A DNA stretch of 64,000 nt from Pelobacter seleniigenes DSM 18267 (GCF_000711225.1 NZ_JOMG01000001.1:356855-420854); one strand, 5' to 3'; shown: positions 8,839 to 18,007, numbered from the stretch's first letter. Notes: generated from the sequence alone by a model not told the origin. Program-made: numbers and translations.

Positions 8839-9288
8839 ACAAGCGGAACATCCGGAAGTGACCCCAAAAAACGCTTTAGTGATGTAACCCCAATGGCAAC
8901 GTTACACCGCAGGGACCATTTATGTATAATTTCGGTAGGTTAAATAACATGAGAGTCTTTTTATCGTGCGGGAAAAGCCCCAAACACAGGGAAGTTCTTT
9001 ACTTATAAAAACTAGAATCCGATCAGACAGGTCATGTCTGATCGGATAGTACTTAAAGAGAACTGTACCCCAGTCAAAAATCCTAAGGTGTGCAGAAAAA
9101 AATAGTTTTGACTGGATTTATGAAATATAAATGGAAAGGTTTAAAATATCCGAATAATTCACTTCATAACTTCTTAGTTTTAAAATGACCTTTCTCCGAT
9201 TCAGGAATATAAATAAAGTTTGTTGACTCTCGATTCTGATAAGTCAGAATTGGCAGGTCAATGTTCCCTTGGGAAATCCCAAATCAAC
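8839..9288. other. gene-free stretch with a perfect hairpin
   Basis: No gene is recognised. The stretch is AT-rich and separates the RAYT from the hydrolase/TRAP operon. It contains the 12-bp perfect hairpin at 9018-9046, listed separately. Confidence 0.6.
9018..9046 (-). terminator. strong hairpin, possible terminator of the hydrolase/TRAP operon
   Basis: TCCGATCAGACA and TGTCTGATCGGA form a perfect 12-bp stem around the loop GGTCA. Read on the minus strand, TTCTAGTTTTTAT follows, so it could terminate the operon ending at 9289 despite a seven-base gap before the T run. A palindromic operator is the alternative. Confidence 0.45.
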
Positions 9289-10080
9289 TCAATTTAGGAA
9301 TGTGGTGATGGCCTCCAAAAAAGCTTCTAAGTTATCGATATTTACAAGATGTGCAGCTTTTGGTATTTCTTGAAAGCGGGCATTTGGGATAAGCTCCGCT
9401 GCTCGACGAGCCACTGTAGGAAACGGGCTCAGCGATAGCGCTCCGGCGAGCACCAACGTCGGCGCAGAAATGGCACTCAATAACGCAACAGATAGCGGAG
9501 GCCGTTCCTTGTCTTGCATCTGAAGGATCAGTGATTGTGCATTCGCAAGAGAAATCGATTTCAACTCAGGCGAGCGATCCTCCCATTTAGGCTCTCCACA
9601 AACACTGTCTAGGTAACAAGCCACGCCATCACGCATCTTGCCATCCATCAGCATTTTCAGTGCGGCATTTTGCTTCGGTGCCAAAGATTGCACTGGTCCC
9701 TGGCCTTCTATGGAACCGCCAGGCTCCATCAATACGAGCGAAGTGACCAGATCAGGACGCAAGCTGGCAACACGGGCTGCAAGATAACCGCCATAGGAAT
9801 GACCGATGAGATTAATGGGTCCACGACCAATTTTCTCCAGAAAGGCGATCACATCCTCGGCCTGATCTAGTGCGCGATAGGTGCCGTCTAACGTCGTATT
9901 TGGCAACGGCCAGTGGAACCGTCTGCTCAGAGCAATGCAGCGGTGGGTCTCAGATAGCGAGGCGATGGTGTCTTTCCAGTATCGCATATCCAAGGCCGAT
10001 CCGTGGATGAAAACAACTGTGGGTCCACTCCCCTCTTCAACGTAGAAAAAATCATATTCTCTGACAGTTATCTTTTTCAC
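9289..10080 (-). CDS. alpha/beta-fold hydrolase
   Basis: A 263-residue cytoplasmic hydrolase. The oxyanion-region FIHGSA is near residue 25 and the nucleophile elbow GHSYGG places Ser95. The likely catalytic His is in KAAHLVN near the C-terminus. The expected Asp after strand 6 is not obvious (LAGALSLSP). The start is a GTG at 10080 preceded by AGGGGAT. It is the last gene behind dctPQM with a 46-bp gap, so it probably acts on the imported carboxylate, an ester of it or a related compound; the substrate is unknown. Confidence 0.8.
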   Translation of the reverse strand: MKKITVREYDFFYVEEGSGPTVVFIHGSALDMRYWKDTIASLSETHRCIALSRRFHWPLPNTTLDGTYRALDQAEDVIAFLEKIGRGPINLIGHSYGGYLAARVASLRPDLVTSLVLMEPGGSIEGQGPVQSLAPKQNAALKMLMDGKMRDGVACYLDSVCGEPKWEDRSPELKSISLANAQSLILQMQDKERPPLSVALLSAISAPTLVLAGALSLSPFPTVARRAAELIPNARFQEIPKAAHLVNIDNLEAFLEAITTFLN

Positions 10081-10126
10081 TGTCTACTATCCCCTGTGTA
10101 TTGGAATGGAAAATTCAAAACGTGCT

Positions 10127-11404
10127 TCATCTATAAACCAGCGTTGGAAGCCAGAGCGACACCTGGGGCACGTACGTCACGAAAATCAATAGCAGCAGCA
10201 TGATGATAATGAAAGGTAGTACACCTCGGGTTACTTCAGCCAACGGTGTCGATGTCGACGACGAAAGTACAAAAAGATTGAGGCCGATAGGTGGTGTGAT
10301 CAGCGCTAGCTCCATGTTGACAACCATCACAACTCCGAAGTGGATTGGATCAATGCCAAGTGCCCCCAGAATTGGCAAAATGATCGGCAAAGTGATCAAC
10401 ATGATCGCCATCACTTCGAGGAATGTCCCCAGGACAAGGAAGAATATATTAACGACGATCAGAAACTGCCATGGCTTGAGATTTGCTCTAACAATGAATT
10501 CGGCGAGTTGCTGCGGCCCACCTGATCCAGTCAGCCAGTGACCAAAGGTGATAGCCGTCATTATGATCGCGAGGATCGTTGCGGTCCGACGCATCGATAT
10601 TCCAATTATCGGTATAACATCACGTAGTTTGCATCCATCATAAAAAACGACGCTAACGATGATCGATAGCAAGGCCGCGACCCCTGCAGCCTCGGTCACT
10701 GTTACGATGCCCGAATAAATACCACCTAAGATGACCACTGGGATGGACAGTGCCGGGAGGGCTGCCCAAGAACGCTGCAGCGCCTCTTTCCTGCCTATCT
10801 GTGATGACTTTAGATAGTCTTTTCGCCTTGACGTCATAATTGCATAAATGATGAACAGGCCCGCCTGAATCAGTCCCGGAATAAGTCCAGCCAAGAACAG
10901 CCGCGGGACCGATTGTTCGGCAATCATTGCATAGACTATAAAGGCCAAACTTGGTGGGATCAAAATGCCCAAAGTGCCAGATGCACCGATCAAACCAACC
11001 GCAAAAGACCGGTCGTACTTCTGGTCAACCATCGCTGGCACGAGGATAACGCCCATAGCAACGGCTGTGGCGACTGAGGAACCACATATCGCTGCAAACA
11101 CTGTGGTTGCCAAAACACCGGCAACCGCAAGGCCGCCAGTCATTCGTCCCACCACGACTTTTGCGAAATCCATGAGTGAGGCAGCAATTCCACCGCGTTC
11201 CATGAACGTCGCAGACATAATGAAGAATGGGATGGCCAGTAACGTTAGAGAATTCAGGTGATCCATATAAATCTGGGAAACACTCATGATTGGGACGCCT
11301 TCAAACACGATCAAGCCGCCCGATATCACCCCTAATACGATATAAACTGGGACTCCCGCTGCAAGCATGGCAAGCAAAACAACAGTCACAATGATATATT
11401 CCAT
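10127..11404 (-). CDS. dctM: TRAP transporter large permease, DctM type
   Basis: A 425-residue inner-membrane protein of the DctM/TRAP large-subunit family, with about 12 membrane segments. It catalyses Na+-driven uptake of a carboxylate-type solute delivered by the periplasmic binding protein. Family features include the glycine-rich FAAICGSSVATAVAMG loop and GASGTLGILIPPS, and the C-terminal LITPPIGLNLFVL. The start is four bases downstream of the DctQ gene, so the two permease genes are translationally close. The substrate cannot be read from sequence. Confidence 0.92.
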   Translation of the reverse strand: MEYIIVTVVLLAMLAAGVPVYIVLGVISGGLIVFEGVPIMSVSQIYMDHLNSLTLLAIPFFIMSATFMERGGIAASLMDFAKVVVGRMTGGLAVAGVLATTVFAAICGSSVATAVAMGVILVPAMVDQKYDRSFAVGLIGASGTLGILIPPSLAFIVYAMIAEQSVPRLFLAGLIPGLIQAGLFIIYAIMTSRRKDYLKSSQIGRKEALQRSWAALPALSIPVVILGGIYSGIVTVTEAAGVAALLSIIVSVVFYDGCKLRDVIPIIGISMRRTATILAIIMTAITFGHWLTGSGGPQQLAEFIVRANLKPWQFLIVVNIFFLVLGTFLEVMAIMLITLPIILPILGALGIDPIHFGVVMVVNMELALITPPIGLNLFVLSSSTSTPLAEVTRGVLPFIIIMLLLLIFVTYVPQVSLWLPTLVYR

Positions 11405-11408
11405 ATGA

Positions 11409-11900
11409 CTAGACCTCTAACGATTCTGTATCGGTGGACTTACGGGACACTAATTGTGCCCCATAAACAATACATTGCAGCAGCATACCAACAGGCAATG
11501 CGAGATAATAAAGTGCCTTAGGGAATTGCAGCGATGTGTCACCAGTCTCACCGATCATGAGAGCGAATGACACCATCTGCCACCCAGCCCAAACAAGAAC
11601 TGCTGAAAAGCAGAAGCCAACTATCAACATTACAGTACGGTATATTTTGTGCCCCACGCCCTTTAAGTTCGCAACCAAGAAGTCTGCACTAATATGCTCG
11701 CCACGTCGGGCTAGCTCCCCGAAAGACAGAAAAACACCCCAGATTACGGCGTAAACGGTGACCTCCGCGCCCCAGTCAGTAAGAATCGACGGCGCAAAAT
11801 ATCTGCCCACGACTTCATAACACACTACAAACAGAGCAATTAAGCCGATGATGCCGGAAATGAACTCGGCACCTCGGCTAATGTATCCAATTGTTTTCAT
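11409..11900 (-). CDS. dctQ: TRAP transporter small permease, DctQ type
   Basis: A 163-residue inner-membrane protein with four predicted helices, the usual DctQ layout. It pairs with DctM to form the TRAP transporter membrane complex. The family-typical stretch RYFAPSILTDWGAEVTVY and the E-L-A-R-R-G-E-H motif are present. AAAGGAAG lies directly before the ATG. It follows the binding-protein gene after about 100 bp that hold a strong hairpin. Confidence 0.9.
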   Translation of the reverse strand: MKTIGYISRGAEFISGIIGLIALFVVCYEVVGRYFAPSILTDWGAEVTVYAVIWGVFLSFGELARRGEHISADFLVANLKGVGHKIYRTVMLIVGFCFSAVLVWAGWQMVSFALMIGETGDTSLQFPKALYYLALPVGMLLQCIVYGAQLVSRKSTDTESLEV

Positions 11901-11929
11901 AACTTCCTTTCCCCAACCCGGTGCCGGTG

Positions 11930-11961
11930 GTAGCGCATCGAGATCATTTCCGATGCGCTAC
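11930..11961 (-). other. intercistronic mRNA hairpin
   Basis: GTAGCGCATCG and CGATGCGCTAC form a perfect 11-bp stem with a 10-base loop between dctP and dctQ. No T run follows on the minus strand, so it more likely stabilises the dctP message 3' end (more binding protein than permease) than terminates it. Confidence 0.55.
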
Positions 11962-12002
11962 GATTATTCAAAGACGTTGGAAATTGTCCGGTGAGAGACG
12001 AC

Positions 12003-13016
12003 TCAGTTCGAAAGCTTGGTGAGCTCGGATAAAACCAGCTCGATAAAATCGGGGTTGATACCAAGTTCTTTGACAAGTGCAGGTTGGCCCATCATGAGTT
12101 TTTCGCGTGTCGCTTTGAGGACGACCGGATCGGGATCCACAGTTTCAATCCCATTCTCAGCGTTGACCCTCCGTGCTTCAAACTGAATGTCCAGCGCTGT
12201 TTTCCGCGCATCAGCGACCAAATCATTCCAAGTCTCTTCAATCAATTGCTGAATTTCGGAAGAATAACTGTTCCAAGCCTTCTTTGAAATCATCGGAACA
12301 TATTGAAGGAAGGCCTGCCGGTCCTCGAACCCGTATTTTATGCCGCTGTCAAACAGCTTTGAGCTACGGACCGATTCCTGTGTACTCCAAATCCCATCAA
12401 CTGTGCCTCGCTGCAACGCCTGTGGAACGTCTCCCCATGAGATAATCACTGGCGTCGCCCCGAGAGCTTTGTATCGTTGTGTCGTGGCGGCACCACCCGG
12501 CACACGCATCTTTAATCCGACCATATCTTCAGGAACCATTATTTTCTTTGAAGTCGTAAAGACACTTCCAAAACCTAAATCAAAATAGCCACCAATGACT
12601 TTCACCTGCAGTTTTGATTCGATCAACTGATTAAGCTTCTTGCCAGCAGGGCCATCCCATAATTTGCGGATCGTTTCGGCGTCTACGCCATAGAACATCG
12701 GCAAAAGCGGCACATTTGCTTCAGGAATGACTTTGGTCAGATGTTGATGGAGCGGGGCACCCATATCAATGGCACCCTGAGCCAGCGCGATTGGAACTGT
12801 AGCACCACTGTACTTTGAACCAGACGAGTAGACATTCACCTCGATCGCACCTTTCGATCGTTTGCGCAGTTCCTCAGCGAACTTGACCATCGCCTTGCTG
12901 CGAACATGCGTCGGTGCCGATTCTAACGCGATGTCAAGCTTGTAATCTGCAGCCGCCGCATTTGTACTGAGAAATGCCACCATGCTCATTAGAAGAATCG
13001 CTACAAGATTTCTCAT
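12003..13016 (-). CDS. dctP: TRAP transporter periplasmic binding protein, DctP type
   Basis: A 337-residue periplasmic solute-binding protein. The start at 13016 gives a clean Sec signal (MRNLVAILLMSMVAFLSTNA, cleavage near AAA-DYK) with GGAGGA upstream; longer frames lack a leading signal. DctP hallmarks include YSSGSKYSG, the substrate-arginine region LKMRVPGG (the Arg usually binds the solute carboxylate), GDVPQALQRGTVDG and the RRVNAENGI tail. First gene of the dctPQM-hydrolase operon, transcribed away from a LysR regulator. The ligand is probably an organic acid. Confidence 0.92.
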   Translation of the reverse strand: MRNLVAILLMSMVAFLSTNAAAADYKLDIALESAPTHVRSKAMVKFAEELRKRSKGAIEVNVYSSGSKYSGATVPIALAQGAIDMGAPLHQHLTKVIPEANVPLLPMFYGVDAETIRKLWDGPAGKKLNQLIESKLQVKVIGGYFDLGFGSVFTTSKKIMVPEDMVGLKMRVPGGAATTQRYKALGATPVIISWGDVPQALQRGTVDGIWSTQESVRSSKLFDSGIKYGFEDRQAFLQYVPMISKKAWNSYSSEIQQLIEETWNDLVADARKTALDIQFEARRVNAENGIETVDPDPVVLKATREKLMMGQPALVKELGINPDFIELVLSELTKLSN

Positions 13017-13145
13017 ATTTCCATTCTCCTCCATTGTTAGCTCGCCTCGCCCGTCGAGGGATCCTTTTATAGTGTCAAGTAAGCATAAATGTCTTAGCAT
13101 ATTTAATAAAATAATATTGCATAATAAGTGATATCACGGTATGAG
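13017..13145. promoter_or_regulatory. divergent promoter region between dctP and the LysR gene
   Basis: This AT-rich 130-bp gap must carry promoters for both directions. An imperfect dyad GCATATT...AATATTGC at 13097-13120 is a possible LysR operator, though only about seven of twelve pairs match. Confidence 0.4.
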
Positions 13146-14108
13146 ATGAGTATGGTTGACTTTCGGGACATACATCTTCTTGGTGATTTCATCGTTGTGT
13201 GCCGCACACGCAGTATCAGTGCTGCAGCGCGCGAACTGAACACAGTTCAGTCCGCTGTCACTCAACGTATCCACAGACTCGAACAGGCCTGCGACACCCA
13301 ACTTCTGACCCGACATTCGCGGGGCGTTTCACCAACAGGTCAGGGCAAAGTTCTCTTGCAATTTTCGGAAAAAATCGAGAGCTTATTGTATGAGGCCAAT
13401 CAGGAAATGCACGATTGGCTATCATCACCCTCGGGCAAGGTTACCATCGGAATGCCGCCGTCAATCACGCCGGTTCTAGCCACACCGCTAATCGAAAATT
13501 TCACCTCTGAACTGCCTAATATTGACTTATCGGTGACTGAGGCAATGTCGGGTTACCTTGAGGGATGGCTGGAGAATGGCGACACTGATTTTTCCATTGT
13601 GTTTCAAAGACCCAGAAAAGCTGGTATCCACGCGACACCGCTTCTGGATGAAGATCTTTTCTTGATCGTAACGCCAGACCTGGCGGCGGGGTTGCCTAGT
13701 ACAGTCTCAATTCAAGATATCGCTCAACTGCCCTTGGTCGCCCCCAGTCGAATGCATTCTACGCGCCACATGTTGGAGTCTGCGGCTTCTGAAGCAGGGC
13801 TGGAACTGCACGTTCTCTCAATTGATGCCGGAAATCTCTTGATTCGACAGAGTATTATCAGAAAGATGGGAATGGTGTTATCTCGAGCAGCAGCAGCACC
13901 AGAACTGGAGGCTGGAAGCCTTGTAGCGATTCCAATCACAAAACCAAAATTTACAAGAACTGCTTATCTATTAGAGAGAAGAGAGGCCTCTGGATCGCAT
14001 CTTATCAATGTGGCAAGATTGCAGATTTTATCGACGGTTTCCATGTTAGTAAAACAGAGGATTTGGAAAGGAAGGCCGCGAAGTGCATTAAGTGATCCTA
14101 TCGGCTAA
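13146..14108 (+). CDS. LysR-family transcriptional regulator
   Basis: About 320 residues. The N-terminal winged helix-turn-helix (about 5-65) reads GDFIVVCRTRSISAAARELN...QSAVTQRIHRLE, followed by the LysR effector-binding domain. It is divergent from the dctPQM-hydrolase operon, the usual arrangement for a LysR protein that controls its neighbour in response to the transported solute. Starts at 13146 and 13152 are both possible; neither has a strong SD. Base composition matches the TRAP operon, so regulator and transporter probably arrived together. Confidence 0.88.
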   Translation: MSMVDFRDIHLLGDFIVVCRTRSISAAARELNTVQSAVTQRIHRLEQACDTQLLTRHSRGVSPTGQGKVLLQFSEKIESLLYEANQEMHDWLSSPSGKVTIGMPPSITPVLATPLIENFTSELPNIDLSVTEAMSGYLEGWLENGDTDFSIVFQRPRKAGIHATPLLDEDLFLIVTPDLAAGLPSTVSIQDIAQLPLVAPSRMHSTRHMLESAASEAGLELHVLSIDAGNLLIRQSIIRKMGMVLSRAAAAPELEAGSLVAIPITKPKFTRTAYLLERREASGSHLINVARLQILSTVSMLVKQRIWKGRPRSALSDPIG

Positions 14109-14735
14109 TTTTCGAATGCTGCAGCACTCTGTTTTGTCATGCATGTCCATCCGGATTGCAACGTAGTGTCCCAATGTGATGAGCCATCAAAAAAGCTCCG
14201 TTTGCGGCGCAAAAATTCGGATTAGTCGGTTGTGGCTGCTTTTTCACACGTCAGGAATGTCCACATATCGCCGAACAAAGGACATCATAGAGGCTGTCAA
14301 GAACGGCGGCGGAACTTTCCGGTAGAGCGAAAATATCCAACCTTACAGGGTCATTATTTATCCGATGTTGTTTTTCAGCCATGTCACTTTTGTCTCCTTC
14401 CTGACGGGAAAATCAGGGACATCCATGATAAGTAAAGTCAAGGGGAAAACGGAGGTTTCCCTGACCTCGCGGGCCTACTCCCGGTGGCGACTCTGTTTTT
14501 CCTTGTCCCTTGCATCCTTCGATCTTTTTGATCCGTTCTTTTGGTCCGCTAAATCAGCGACCAGACATCCATGTGCTGTCTCCGGGATATCATTCCTTCA
14601 CAGAAGATTGAGTTTGGGCCAACCCGCCAGCCTTGACACACTCCCAATGTCGTGCAGCGAAGCTCACGTAGTCCCTAATCCGCAAGGCCCGGCGGGAAGA
14701 TCGTTTGATGTAAAGATGATCTGTTTTTCTTCAAC
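14109..14735. other. gene-free stretch next to IS110
   Basis: I see no gene. The reading frame at 14365-14748 lacks a ribosome binding site and resembles no family. Part of this sequence should be the non-coding end of the IS110-type element, whose boundary I cannot place by eye. Confidence 0.5.
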
Positions 14736-15764
14736 TCAGGCGACCTGAGATTGTCTCTCCTCAAAAGCAGTACCACGTCGATCAACGGCCAACAGATATT
14801 CAACCAGCTTGCGTGCAACAGCTAAAGTGGCTCGGTTGCAATTGCCTTTGGTCAACTCTTTTTCATGCAATTCCGCCAGTTGAATATTCCATCGTGGGGC
14901 TAGCTTAGCGGCTTCAATGAGCATGGTCTGCAGGTGCTTGTTGCGTTTTTTGGAGAGTGGCCCGCGTTGTTCTTTCCCGGCCGATTCCCGTTGTGCACTG
15001 CAGAGTCCGCAATAGCTGATGGCTTCCCGACTGGAGTGAAAGCGGGTTGGATCACCGATCTCCAACACCCAGGTCAAAGCCATGATCTCTCCAACCCCGG
15101 CAATACTCATCAAAAGCTCAACCCTCCGTCGAATCAGCTCATTCTCTCGAAGAGTCCGAACCAGTTTCTTCTGGATGGCGGTAAACAGCTCAAGATTGCT
15201 GCGGCTCAGTTGTAACAGCTCTTTGACCGAATCGGGCACAGCTTCTACCCGCCCCATCAGTTGATTGAAGTATTTGCTCCCATACAGCCGTTTTTTGTCG
15301 TAGGTCGCGCCGACCTCCATCATCAACCCGGCCATTTTGTTCTTCATCTGCGCTGCTGTGCGAACGACCATGTTCCGATAGCGAAGAGTGCGCCGCAATT
15401 CCCGTAGCTCTTCGGACATCATGTGGCATTCCGGCAGAAGATTGACGCGCAGAAGATCCGCCAACTTCTCTGCATCAGCCCGGTCGTTCTTCTTTTTGGC
15501 CGCGGTAATCGCTTTGAGCATTTCCGGGTGCGCGACTTTTAACTCAACGGCGTGGGGCTTGAGAAAATCGTAAATCCAGCCGGTAAACAGCGTTGCCGCC
15601 ATGGCTCCCATCCAGGGACAAGACAATTCTGCCAGCCAGTGTCGTAGTGCGTTTCGTTCTGCGTTCACAACCCCTTGTCGAACGTTCTTTCCGCTCAGGG
15701 TTTTAATACAGAAAGCAATGGTTTTCTTGTGGACGTCCAAGCCGATGTAGTAAATACTTTCCAT
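14736..15764 (-). CDS. IS110-family transposase, probably inactive
   Basis: A 342-residue recombinase of the IS110/IS1111 group: N-terminal RuvC-like DEDD domain and C-terminal Transposase_20 domain with the serine-type region (SIAGVGEIMALTWVLEIGDP...ISYCGL). Of the four acidic catalytic residues, Asp10 (GLDVHKK), Asp94 and Asp97 (NDRADAEK) are present. The Glu expected in A-M-E-A-T is Ala56 (GCG where GAG would give Glu, a one-base change). The frame is otherwise full-length. The IS lies between a gene-free stretch and RAYT copy 2 and may have cut the left end of that RAYT element. Confidence 0.9.
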   Translation of the reverse strand: MESIYYIGLDVHKKTIAFCIKTLSGKNVRQGVVNAERNALRHWLAELSCPWMGAMAATLFTGWIYDFLKPHAVELKVAHPEMLKAITAAKKKNDRADAEKLADLLRVNLLPECHMMSEELRELRRTLRYRNMVVRTAAQMKNKMAGLMMEVGATYDKKRLYGSKYFNQLMGRVEAVPDSVKELLQLSRSNLELFTAIQKKLVRTLRENELIRRRVELLMSIAGVGEIMALTWVLEIGDPTRFHSSREAISYCGLCSAQRESAGKEQRGPLSKKRNKHLQTMLIEAAKLAPRWNIQLAELHEKELTKGNCNRATLAVARKLVEYLLAVDRRGTAFEERQSQVA

Positions 15765-15848
15765 GGAAGCCTCCTCTCTGGGTCTGACTCGGTGCGATTG
15801 ATTCGACCCTGCCGCTCATTATGAGCCGTCCGCCAGTTGGAGGCTTCC
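15765..15848 (-). promoter_or_regulatory. RBS-sequestering hairpin in the IS110 leader
   Basis: A perfect 10-bp inverted repeat, GGAAGCCTCC at 15765-15774 and GGAGGCTTCC at 15839-15848, directly abuts the transposase ATG. A nested palindrome, GCTCAT-T-ATGAGC, lies between. On the mRNA the GAGG of the ribosome binding site would pair with the upstream CCTCC. This could limit translation from read-through transcripts, or be part of the structured non-coding (bridge) RNA that IS110 elements encode at one end. Confidence 0.55.
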
Positions 15849-15858
15849 GCTTTCTTAC

Positions 15859-16542
15859 TTATGCATTCAAACACTTCCCCGTTTTTCTAGGTCTCCCAGG
15901 CTTACGGGGCCTCAATGTGGCATCCAACTGATATTCCATGCTGTCAATAAAGTTCTCCGAGCCGAATGGGCGACCGGTGCGGGTGGCGCTACGCAGTCTG
16001 CTTTCCGCTTCCTCATCGCTGTTCAGAATGAATTCGGCATACCGGCTTCTGTCTGTTTCTTCCAACCAGGATGGCTCCTGTAAAAGATCGTCCTGAGCCA
16101 GTGTCAAATGAGCTTTTGCGCTGGACCAACGATAATCCTCGGCATAGCCCACCAGACCGACCTTGATCGGATTACGTTCAATGTACCGTGCCACGATCCA
16201 AAGATATTCGTCGTTTTCGACAATGCAGGAGAAAAAGCGATTCTGCCAAATACGACCGCTCTGATTCAGCTTACGATTGAGATATTGCGTATAGACCTGA
16301 TTGGTCAAACCGACACCACGGGCAAGCGCGTTTTCTTTTTCCGGGACAACCAACAGATGAACATGGTTATCCATCAGGCAATAAGCCCAAATGTGTAAAT
16401 GAAATGCTTTGCTGTACTTATCCAGCAATTGCAGGTAGGTCTGCCTGTCCTCGTCGTCGAAAAAGACAATAGAGCGGTTATTGCCGCGCTGGGTGACATG
16501 GTGAGGGTATCCGGGAGCAACGATGCGAGCGATTCTTGGCAT
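15859..16542 (-). CDS. REP-associated tyrosine transposase (RAYT), copy 2
   Basis: A 227-residue RAYT almost identical to the one at 8093, with HVTQRGNNR, MDNHVHLLV and QVYTQYLNRK intact. The last residues (KCLNA) differ from the other copies because the frame reads into different flanking DNA. The right element end (CCCTAGTTTTTC at 16598-16609) is intact. The left end keeps only ACACTTCCCC and lacks the GAAAAACTAGGG arm, consistent with disruption by the neighbouring IS110. Confidence 0.9.
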   Translation of the reverse strand: MPRIARIVAPGYPHHVTQRGNNRSIVFFDDEDRQTYLQLLDKYSKAFHLHIWAYCLMDNHVHLLVVPEKENALARGVGLTNQVYTQYLNRKLNQSGRIWQNRFFSCIVENDEYLWIVARYIERNPIKVGLVGYAEDYRWSSAKAHLTLAQDDLLQEPSWLEETDRSRYAEFILNSDEEAESRLRSATRTGRPFGSENFIDSMEYQLDATLRPRKPGRPRKTGKCLNA

Positions 16543-16609
16543 GAGGGGAGTGTAGCGGCATTGCCGTCTTAAGACAACGGTTAAATAGGGGCAGTGTCCC
16601 TAGTTTTTC
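16543..16609 (-). repeat. RAYT right-end REP-like sequence, copy 2
   Basis: The stretch upstream of the transposase start carries the conserved GGTTAAATAGGGGCAGTGTC and CCTAGTTTTTC found at the right end of all three copies. The GGGACACTGCCC part is a short imperfect palindrome, as expected for a REP-like substrate. Confidence 0.5.
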
Positions 16610-16798
16610 AAGTGTTTTTTTTAGCAAGACTGTTGAAGTAGCGATATATTTATAGAAGCTATTTAAGAGAGCCTGGCGAGGCTTCTCTGTCTGCCTTCAA
16701 TTTTGAGGGTGGTAACCTAATTGCCTACGGGCACTATCAAAGATGATAAGGAGGAAGTGATGATGTTGTTTAAGGATGCATTGACTCGGGAGGTACGT

Positions 16799-17950
16799 AT
16801 GAAGCAAAAAATTCTGGTAAATTTAACAATCTTGATTTCACTTTTTCTCTTTTTATCATCGATTGCAAATGCGTCAGCTCTCTGGCCTGGTGAGGAAACT
16901 ATTGAGGCCGCAGGGTTCCCAGCAGTGGTTAAATTTGAAAAAGGAGACCCCAATAAGCCTTTGGTCGTTTTTGTCCCAGGAGCTCACCATACCGCGCGGG
17001 TTGCTTATGGACATGAGGGATCGCGCAAGCAAGATTTTATTCAATTTTGGCTTCATGAGCAGGGCTATAATTTTTTGGCAATTTCATACCCAATTGAAAC
17101 TAAGAGCGGATTAATGAACAATACATACCCCAATTTCACCATACAAGATTGGGGGAAACAAGCTGCTGAAATTACACATAAAATCTTAATTGACAACGGA
17201 TTAAGTGGTAAAGTCATTCTCATTGGATGGAGTATGGCTGGAAAAGTAGCTCAACCGTTTGGTGCGGCTGCTAAAGAAATTGGAATGGACCTTGATTTTT
17301 ATATCTCCTTTGCAGCAACACCTCCGACTATCGGACTTGTTGGCATGAGTAAGAAAATTGCTATGGCACCGAGCGGTTTAGCGGATAGGTCTAAAGATGT
17401 GCCGAACTGGTACGCACAGGTCAAGGCTAATGAATCTTTAAATGGTGGTCGTGTAATTATCCCATGGAAAATATTTGAAGATGAGTATACTGGCAATATT
17501 CCTGTTCAACTCCAAGGCTATGGTCTGAGATATAAAAAAGGTGAGAAAGAGTTTGTACGTAATTTTTGGGAAGAGATCGAAGAAGCGAAACCTTATGATT
17601 ATGCAAATTTTCCGCTAGTGGCAACGGTAATGCCAGCTAGTGCAGTAGATGGCCGTCATGCAATGACTGATTCTTCCGCATGGGCAGTTTATATTGCAAA
17701 TAAAATTACATGGGATTACTGCAAAGGTATTGATCTGAAAAAACTTTCAGAGAGCAAATTTAGGAGTCTTACTAATTTGGTGAGGACTGCTCCACAACGC
17801 CTTTCTTCTGAAACTTTTAAGGGGAATCACTTCTTCTATGTCGGGGAGGCTGGTGCTCGTGAAGCGGTTGTTCGAATTATGACTCTGGAGCAGGAAGTTC
17901 ACGCTTTTAAAGAGGAGCTGAGTGTCATTCTTGGAGTCGATATAAAATAG
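16799..17950 (+). CDS. secreted alpha/beta-hydrolase-like protein
   Basis: About 383 residues from the ATG at 16799 (GGGAGG five bases upstream). It begins with a Sec signal (MKQKILVNLTILISLFLFLS, cleavage near ANA-SAL). An upstream ATG at 16760 with AAGGAGG is an alternative but would bury the signal. Beta-strand FVPGAHH and the elbow GWSMAG (Ser in G-x-S-x-G) indicate an alpha/beta-hydrolase fold; a His in DGRHAMTD could complete the active site. The substrate is unknown. It is AT-rich, monocistronic, has its own terminator and is surrounded by mobile elements, so it is probably acquired. Confidence 0.75.
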   Translation: MKQKILVNLTILISLFLFLSSIANASALWPGEETIEAAGFPAVVKFEKGDPNKPLVVFVPGAHHTARVAYGHEGSRKQDFIQFWLHEQGYNFLAISYPIETKSGLMNNTYPNFTIQDWGKQAAEITHKILIDNGLSGKVILIGWSMAGKVAQPFGAAAKEIGMDLDFYISFAATPPTIGLVGMSKKIAMAPSGLADRSKDVPNWYAQVKANESLNGGRVIIPWKIFEDEYTGNIPVQLQGYGLRYKKGEKEFVRNFWEEIEEAKPYDYANFPLVATVMPASAVDGRHAMTDSSAWAVYIANKITWDYCKGIDLKKLSESKFRSLTNLVRTAPQRLSSETFKGNHFFYVGEAGAREAVVRIMTLEQEVHAFKEELSVILGVDIK

Positions 17951-18007
17951 AAAAGTTTCAAGATATGAAGCACTGGATCTGTAATTGAGTTTTAAAGGTA
18001 TGCGAAT

